Source: Flavobacteriales bacterium
GTDB lineage: Bacteria; Bacteroidota; Bacteroidia; Flavobacteriales_D; Crocinitomicaceae
DNA: 64,000 nucleotides
NCBI GenBank assembly: GCA_947460825.1
Contig: CANHHA010000007.1
Span: 1 to 64,000, forward strand
Direction of reading: 5' to 3'
Under the pieces are notes generated by a model, which did no database searches, had not been told where the DNA came from, and worked only from the letters and a program-made list of their open reading frames with translations. The position numbers and the translations under genes are program-made. Below, one piece after another: positions 58,546 to 64,000 of this stretch (position 1 is the stretch's first letter; every line of letters starts with the position of its first letter).

Positions 58546-59534
58546 TCATTCAAGGCTTTCCAAATCATATCTTTCAATTCAGACAAACCCGTTTGAGCTA
58601 CTGCGGAGATAAAACAAACCGGTAAATCTTTAGGGAGTAATTTAGTCATTTGCTTCATCATGAGTTCATCCAACATATCGCTTTTGGTAATAGCCAACAT
58701 ACGCGTTTTGTGCACCAATTCCGGATTGTATTTTTTGAGCTCCTTCAGTAGAATTTTGTATTCTTTTTTAATGTCGCTGCTGTCTGCTGGTATCATGAAA
58801 AGCAACACAGAATTCCGTTCAATGTGTCTGAGGAAACGCAAACCAAGACCTTTTCCCTCATGTGCACCTTCAATAATCCCAGGAATGTCTGCCATTACAA
58901 AAGAACGATGGTCTCGGTATGAGACAATTCCTAAGTTAGGCCTTAGTGTGGTAAATGGATAATCCCCAATTTCTGGTTTGGCTGCAGACAGCACTGAAAG
59001 CAAGGTGCTTTTACCGGCATTTGGAAATCCGACTAACCCAACATCAGCAAGGATTTTTAATTCCAAGATTTTCCATCCCTCCATGCCTGTTTCACCGGGT
59101 TGAGCGTACCTTGGTGTTTGGTTGGTTGGCGATTTAAAATGGTCGTTTCCGAGTCCTCCACGTCCGCCGCGCTCAATGATTTTCTCCTCTCCCTCTTCGG
59201 TAATTTCAAACAAGACTTCACCGGTTTCACCATCTTTTGCAATCGTACCAAGAGGTACTTCTATGTAGCTGTCTTTTCCTTGCGCACCGGTTTTGAGTGC
59301 CCCTGAACCATGAACGCCATGATCAGCCTTGATATGTTTTTGGTATTTTAAATGTAGTAAGGTCCACAGCTGTTTGTTTCCTCGAACAATAATATGCCCC
59401 CCACGACCACCGTCTCCTCCATCTGGTCCACCTTTCGGTATATACTTTTCTCTTCTAAAGTGGGTTGAACCGCCTCCGCCGTTACCTGATTTTGTGTGGA
59501 TTTTAACGTAATCAACGAAATTGTCTGAAGCCAT
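58542..59534 (-). CDS. obgE: GTPase Obg/CgtA
   Basis: 330 aa; Gly-rich OBG domain, '[37 protein letters not shown]', '[18 protein letters not shown]'. Confidence 0.96.
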   Translation of the reverse strand: MASDNFVDYVKIHTKSGNGGGGSTHFRREKYIPKGGPDGGDGGRGGHIIVRGNKQLWTLLHLKYQKHIKADHGVHGSGALKTGAQGKDSYIEVPLGTIAKDGETGEVLFEITEEGEEKIIERGGRGGLGNDHFKSPTNQTPRYAQPGETGMEGWKILELKILADVGLVGFPNAGKSTLLSVLSAAKPEIGDYPFTTLRPNLGIVSYRDHRSFVMADIPGIIEGAHEGKGLGLRFLRHIERNSVLLFMIPADSSDIKKEYKILLKELKKYNPELVHKTRMLAITKSDMLDELMMKQMTKLLPKDLPVCFISAVAQTGLSELKDMIWKALNE

Positions 59535-60109
59535 TATTTTTTTGAATCAATTGCGGAAAAAAGCCGCTCGGTTATGGAATCTATGGTGCCGATTCCATCG
59601 ATTGCAATATACTTGTGTTGAGCTGCATAGTAATCCTTAACAGGAGCTGTTTCTCGGTTGTACACGGCAATTCGGTTGGCAATAATTTCTGGGTCTGCAT
59701 CATCGGCTCGACCACTGCTGATGGCTCTTGTAGTTAATCGAGCTTTAAGTTCTTCTTCCGCAACCTCGAGACCGAGCATCACGGTAATGGCTGTATTCAA
59801 TGTTTCAAGAAGCGTATCCAAGGCATTAGCTTGCGGATTTGTTCTAGGAAAGCCATCAAAGATGAATCCCTTGGGATCGTGTTGCTTCAACACTTCATTC
59901 TTTAACATATCAATGGTTACTTCGTCTGGTACCAAGTGACCTTGGTCCATGTAGGTACGCGCAAGTTTACCGAGTTCTGTTTCATTTTTTAAATGATACC
60001 GAAAGATATCTCCGGTGGAGAGATGAACTAGCTTATATCGTTCAATGAGTCGTTCTGATTGGGTGCCTTTGCCTGCCCCCGGAGGTCCAAATAATACAAT
60101 GTTTAACAT
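59534..60109 (-). CDS. adk: Adenylate kinase
   Basis: 191 aa; '[37 protein letters not shown]', '[16 protein letters not shown]'. Confidence 0.96.
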   Translation of the reverse strand: MLNIVLFGPPGAGKGTQSERLIERYKLVHLSTGDIFRYHLKNETELGKLARTYMDQGHLVPDEVTIDMLKNEVLKQHDPKGFIFDGFPRTNPQANALDTLLETLNTAITVMLGLEVAEEELKARLTTRAISSGRADDADPEIIANRIAVYNRETAPVKDYYAAQHKYIAIDGIGTIDSITERLFSAIDSKK

Positions 60110-60114
60110 ATGTC

Positions 60115-60651
60115 TTAAGATTTGACTTGGTAAATTGCGGATAAATTACGTCCGTGTTGGTCATAGTCTAATCCATAACCTACTACGAATTTATTGGGAA
60201 TCTCAAAACCATAATATTTCGGTGGATGGATCCCACGATAGGCCTCCTTTTTAAAAAGTGTGGCACAAACTTCAATGGATACAGGCTCTTGAATGGAGAG
60301 TAATTTTATTACCTTATCGATGGTGATTCCCGTGTCTACAATATCTTCAATAATAATTACGTGCCGATCTTTCACGGTTCCCGTTAATCCAATGAGTTCA
60401 TCAACCCGGCCCGTGGTTTCCGTTCCTGCATACGAACTTACTTTCATGAACGAAATTTCACAGGGAAGCGTGATTCGTTTCATTAGGTCTGAGGTAAACA
60501 TGAATGCGCCATTCAATACCGAAAGAAAGATCAATTCTTTTCCTTCATAATCTGTGTTTATTCGATGGGCCAACGAATCAACAGCGGCGAGAATCTCGGA
60601 TTCACTGAGATACGGAATGAATGATTTATCGTGTAATTGAATGGTTTCCAT
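60115..60651 (-). CDS. hpt: Hypoxanthine phosphoribosyltransferase
   Basis: 178 aa; 'VIIIEDIVDTGITIDKVI' PRPP motif; 'FVVGYGLDYDQHGRNLSAIYQV'. Confidence 0.94.
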   Translation of the reverse strand: METIQLHDKSFIPYLSESEILAAVDSLAHRINTDYEGKELIFLSVLNGAFMFTSDLMKRITLPCEISFMKVSSYAGTETTGRVDELIGLTGTVKDRHVIIIEDIVDTGITIDKVIKLLSIQEPVSIEVCATLFKKEAYRGIHPPKYYGFEIPNKFVVGYGLDYDQHGRNLSAIYQVKS

Positions 60652-60744
60652 ACGTAATGTGGGTCAAAGGTACTAAAAAACCAAAAACGAATGAAGTGAA
60701 ACAATACGTGCTTTAGCTATCTTTGTCAGAAATACGGATATTGG

Positions 60745-61869
60745 ATGTATAAAAAGATTGGCGTGCTTGGCGGTGGTCAGCTCGGACGAATGCTCATTCA
60801 AGAAGCAATAAACTTGGATGTTGAACTCCATTGTTTAGAGAATGATGATGACGCACCTTGTGCGAAAATTGCCCATGGATTTAAAAAAGGTTCCATTACC
60901 GATAAACAAACGGTACTTGATTTCGGTGCTGCATTTGATCTAATAACCGTTGAAATAGAGAATGTCTCGATTGAAGCGCTCTATGAATTGGAAGGATTGG
61001 GAAAAAAGGTATTTCCGCAACCTCGGGTACTGGAATTAATAAAAGATAAAGGCCTTCAGAAACAATTTTATGCGCAGCATAATATCCCAACGGCTCCCTT
61101 CATGTTATTGGATGCTAATTCAGATGACATTCCTCCGTTGGATTTTCCATTTGTACAAAAGCTCCGCGTTGGAGGATATGATGGTAAAGGGGTTAAAATA
61201 ATACGTTCTCAAACGGATTGGGAAAATCGATTTACTCTTCCATCTGTGATTGAAGCGATGATTCCCTTTGAGAAAGAATTGTCGGTAATTGTAGCCAGAA
61301 ATCCAAATGGTGAAGCAACCTGCTTTGATGCGGTAGAATGTGAATTCAATTCGGAAGCAAATTTGGTGGAATTTCAGTTTTCACCGGCAGCCATTTCCAA
61401 AGAAATAGAAGCCAAGGCTCAGGAAATTGCCAAGCATGTGATTTCAACCTTAGATATGGTGGGTTTGTTGGCGGTAGAGTTCTTTCTTACTGAATCCGGG
61501 GAGTTGTTAGTCAATGAAATCGCTCCACGGCCACATAATTCCGGACATCACACCATCGAGTGTTGCTATACCTCACAATTTGCGCAGCATTTGAGAGCAA
61601 TTTTGAATTTACCCTTGGGAGACACACGCTTGATTATGCCTGGGGCCATGCTGAATATTGTTGGAGAAAAGGGATTTGAAGGACCTGCCGTTTATCAAGG
61701 GTTGCAGGATGTTTTAGCAATGTCAGGAGTGTATGTGCATTTGTACGGTAAATCAACTACGAAACCTTTTCGGAAAATGGGTCATGTGACCGTGTTGGGA
61801 AGAGAGATATCTGAAATAAAAGAGCGAATCGAGTACATAAAAACAACCTTATTATGTCAAAGCTACTAA
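60745..61869 (+). CDS. purK: 5-(carboxyamino)imidazole ribonucleotide synthase
   Basis: 374 aa; 'KIGVLGGGQLGRMLIQEAINL', 'KLRVGGYDGKGV', 'NEIAPRPHNSGHHTIECCYTSQFAQHLRAIL'. Confidence 0.96.
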   Translation: MYKKIGVLGGGQLGRMLIQEAINLDVELHCLENDDDAPCAKIAHGFKKGSITDKQTVLDFGAAFDLITVEIENVSIEALYELEGLGKKVFPQPRVLELIKDKGLQKQFYAQHNIPTAPFMLLDANSDDIPPLDFPFVQKLRVGGYDGKGVKIIRSQTDWENRFTLPSVIEAMIPFEKELSVIVARNPNGEATCFDAVECEFNSEANLVEFQFSPAAISKEIEAKAQEIAKHVISTLDMVGLLAVEFFLTESGELLVNEIAPRPHNSGHHTIECCYTSQFAQHLRAILNLPLGDTRLIMPGAMLNIVGEKGFEGPAVYQGLQDVLAMSGVYVHLYGKSTTKPFRKMGHVTVLGREISEIKERIEYIKTTLLCQSY

Positions 61870-62507
61870 GTTACAGCATGGGATGTTTACTGCTTATCTT
61901 TATAAGCAGTGCATGCAAGGCGAATAAAAAAGCGTGTTCAATTCCAAAAGCTTCCGTAAAACAGGAAATAGAGCAGTGGAAAGCAGAATTATTGATTAAC
62001 GGTGAGGTAGGTCCTCCGTGCAAAAGGCGATACGATATTTGGATTGAAGAAAATCCAAATTATTATTACGGAATGCAACCGGTAAAGGAACTGAGCTCAG
62101 ATTTAAATGAGGATGGTAAAGAGGAGTTACTTTGTTATTTTCCGGCGGTTAACTGCGTTGGAGGAAATGGAACTGATTCAGATTTTGCGATGTTCTTGTT
62201 TCATAAGGATAGCATGTTACTAACCAATAAACGAATCAGTCTACAAATAGAAGAATATATCGAAGCTACCATTTATTCCAACCGTCTTGGTGAGAAAACG
62301 ATCGAAATAACAGATGTAAATATATTTTATGAATCAATGACGCGAACGATCAATGGCCGCTATGCGCTTTGGGTGTATGAAGATGCCCACTGTTGTCCAT
62401 CCTACGAAGGTACATTTAGCTATGATCCGTTTGAATTATCGATTGAAATGATGGATAAAACGCTTGGTGAAATCACCAATGATGCAGCTGAGATGCGCGG
62501 GTTTTAA
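61854..62507 (+). CDS. Hypothetical lipoprotein
   Basis: 217 aa; 'MGCLLLIFISSACKANKK' lipobox; 'SDLNEDGKEELLCYF' FG-GAP-like Ca-binding motif. Confidence 0.65.
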   Translation: MSKLLSYSMGCLLLIFISSACKANKKACSIPKASVKQEIEQWKAELLINGEVGPPCKRRYDIWIEENPNYYYGMQPVKELSSDLNEDGKEELLCYFPAVNCVGGNGTDSDFAMFLFHKDSMLLTNKRISLQIEEYIEATIYSNRLGEKTIEITDVNIFYESMTRTINGRYALWVYEDAHCCPSYEGTFSYDPFELSIEMMDKTLGEITNDAAEMRGF

Positions 62508-62523
62508 TCGGGTATAAATTTGT

Positions 62524-62882
62524 GTACGACTCCGAAGGAGTCGATTTAATTCGGTTTCCATTAGGTAAAATATAGGACTCCTTCGGAGTCTCAAATGTTA
62601 CACGAACAATTGAGCTCTAAATGAGACGACTCCATTCGGAGTCGAATTAAACTTCGTTGGTGTAGTTGTAAATCGGGGTCCTTTTGGTAAGAATTAGGAC
62701 TCCATCGGAGTCCGATGTATTAACAAAGAATCGAGCTCAAAAGAGACGACTCCATCGGAGTCGAATTAAACCTCGTTGATGTAGTTGTAAATCGGGGTCC
62801 TTTTGGTAAGAACTAGGACTCCATCGGAGTCCGATGTATTAACAAAGAATCGATCTCAAAAGAGACGACTCCATCGGAGTCG
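62524..62882. repeat. REP/BIME-like array B-left (leader palindrome plus 3 hairpin pairs, 119-bp pair period in the regular part)
   Basis: Palindromes: 62527-62543 (CGACTCC GAA GGAGTCG), 62575-62590, 62627-62644, 62697-62713, 62747-62763, 62816-62832, 62866-62882. A-to-A spacing 62697 to 62816 = 119; B-to-B 62747 to 62866 = 119. Confidence 0.95.
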
Positions 62883-62939
62883 AACCATACAAAACCTAAA
62901 CAACGAAAAATAAAATATAAAAAATGTTGTTTAAGAGCT

Positions 62940-63407
62940 ATGCCAAATACCTATTCTCAAATATATATTCACCTCGTTTTCGCGGTAAAATATCGACAAT
63001 CTTTGATAAATGAATCCTGGGAAACTGAGCTTTACAAGTATATTAATGGTGTTATTCAAAACAAGGGTCAGCTTCCTATCGCGATTAATGGAATGCCAGA
63101 TCATATTCACATTCTATTTATCATGAAGCCTACCTGTTGCATATCTGATTTGGTACGAGAAATTAAAAAATCGAGCACTGAATTTATTACCGTAAAAGGT
63201 TTTGTGCGCACCAAATTTCAATGGCAACAAGGTTTTGGCGCATTTTCTTACAGTCAGTCTTCGTTGGGAAATGTGAAGCGATATATAGAAAATCAAAAAC
63301 ATCATCATGCGGTAAAAACGTTTAAGAGAGAATATCAAGAATTTTTAAGCATGTTTGATATTGATTATAATCAGGATTATTTGTTTGATTGGATTCTTGA
63401 AAAATAG
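62940..63407 (+). mobile_element. RAYT-type / IS200-IS605-like Y1 transposase CDS embedded in REP-like arrays
   Basis: 155 aa; 'YSQIYIHLVFAVKYRQ', HUH motif 'NGMPDHIHILFIMKP' (HIH at residues 55-57), 'GFGAFSYSQSSLGNVKRYIENQKHHH' with candidate catalytic Tyr115. No TnpB nearby. Confidence 0.93.
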
Positions 63408-63763
63408 GTACGACTCCGAAGGAGTCGATTTAATTCGGTTTCCATTAGGTAAAATATAGGACTCCATCGGAGTCCGATGTATTAACAAAGAATCGATCTC
63501 AAAAGAGACGACTCCATCGGAGTCGAATTAAACTTCGTTGGTGTAGTTGTAAATCGGGGTCCTTTTGGTAAGAATTAGGACTCCATCGGAGTCCGATGTA
63601 TTAACCAAGGATCGATCTCAAAAGAGACGACTCCATCGGAGTCGAACTAAACCTCGTTGATGTAGTTGTAAATCGGGGTCCTTTTGGTAAGAATTAGGAC
63701 TCCATCGGAGTCCGATGTATTAACAAAGAATCGAGCTCAAAAGAGACGACTCCATCGGAGTCG
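63408..63763. repeat. REP/BIME-like array B-right (leader palindrome plus 3 hairpin pairs, 119-bp pair period)
   Basis: Palindromes: 63411-63427 (CGACTCC GAA GGAGTCG), 63459-63475, 63509-63525, 63578-63594, 63628-63644, 63697-63713, 63747-63763. Leader linker atttaattcggtttccattaggtaaaatata is identical to the left array. Confidence 0.95.
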
Positions 63764-63801
63764 AACAAATTGTGGACGCAATGTACGACTGCTCGTCAAA
63801 T

Positions 63802-64000
63802 TCAAAGTTTTAACAATTCTGATTTGGCAATCCTCACATAATAATTTGTGGCATTTGGATAATCGGCAGCGTTGCCATTCAAAAGTAGAATATCAATGTA
63901 ATTTGAGTTTATGTTCGCACTGTTCATGCGATTGCTGAGGTATATATAGTTTCCTGAGGTAAATGCGGGAGTTTTTATACAAGTCAGTGGACCATCGATG
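63802..64000 (-). CDS. Partial hypothetical protein, C-terminal end, truncated by window edge
   Basis: Open minus frame ending ...IDGPLTCIKTPAFTSGNYIYLSNRMNSANINSNYIDILLLNGNAADYPNATNYYVRIAKSELLKL*, stop at 63802-63804. Confidence 0.5.
   Translation of the reverse strand, partial: IDGPLTCIKTPAFTSGNYIYLSNRMNSANINSNYIDILLLNGNAADYPNATNYYVRIAKSELLKL

Noticed and set aside
62524-63763. Regular repeat spacing suggesting a CRISPR array
   Set aside because: The palindromes are regular but the sequences between them are themselves repeated rather than unique spacers, the period is 119 bp with two hairpins, and no cas genes are present. A REP/BIME-like array with a RAYT explains it.
62524-63763. Composite transposon with the two arrays as terminal IS-like copies
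   Set aside because: The arrays contain no transposase of their own and are direct repeats of hairpins; no target-site duplication could be identified by eye. Kept as a RAYT-plus-array interpretation.

Overview
The window is a Bacteroidota (Flavobacteriales-like) chromosomal segment. That placement rests on TAnnTTTG promoter boxes, T9SS C-terminal sorting domains, and the WbqC-LepB-DapB-DUF5683-ParB-ParA and Obg-Adk-Hpt gene orders. Most of it is ordinary housekeeping content: cell wall, heme, DNA repair, chromosome partitioning, ribosomal proteins, nucleotide metabolism, polysaccharide export and outer-membrane/T9SS proteins, plus one tRNA-Lys. The most interesting structure is a REP/BIME-like system. 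A RAYT-type HUH/Y1 transposase gene (62940-63407) sits between two directly repeated ~355-bp arrays. Each array has seven short perfect palindromes (GGACTCC-ATC-GGAGTCC alternating with CGACTCC-ATC-GGAGTCG) on a 119-bp two-hairpin period. A related but diverged array with a ~212-bp period and no transposase lies ~36 kb away (25610-26312). Palindrome arms covary between hairpin classes in a base-pair-preserving way, as expected for selection on folded single strands. Other items of note: an 18-bp VNTR encoding (EEAPAA)n in ribosomal protein S16, a convergent pair of paralogous proteins of no recognised family (52-54.4 kb), a possible divergent UDG-fold protein, a chromosomal PcfJ-like protein, and an internally duplicated secreted protein. 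All calls come from reading the sequence; no database searches were run.
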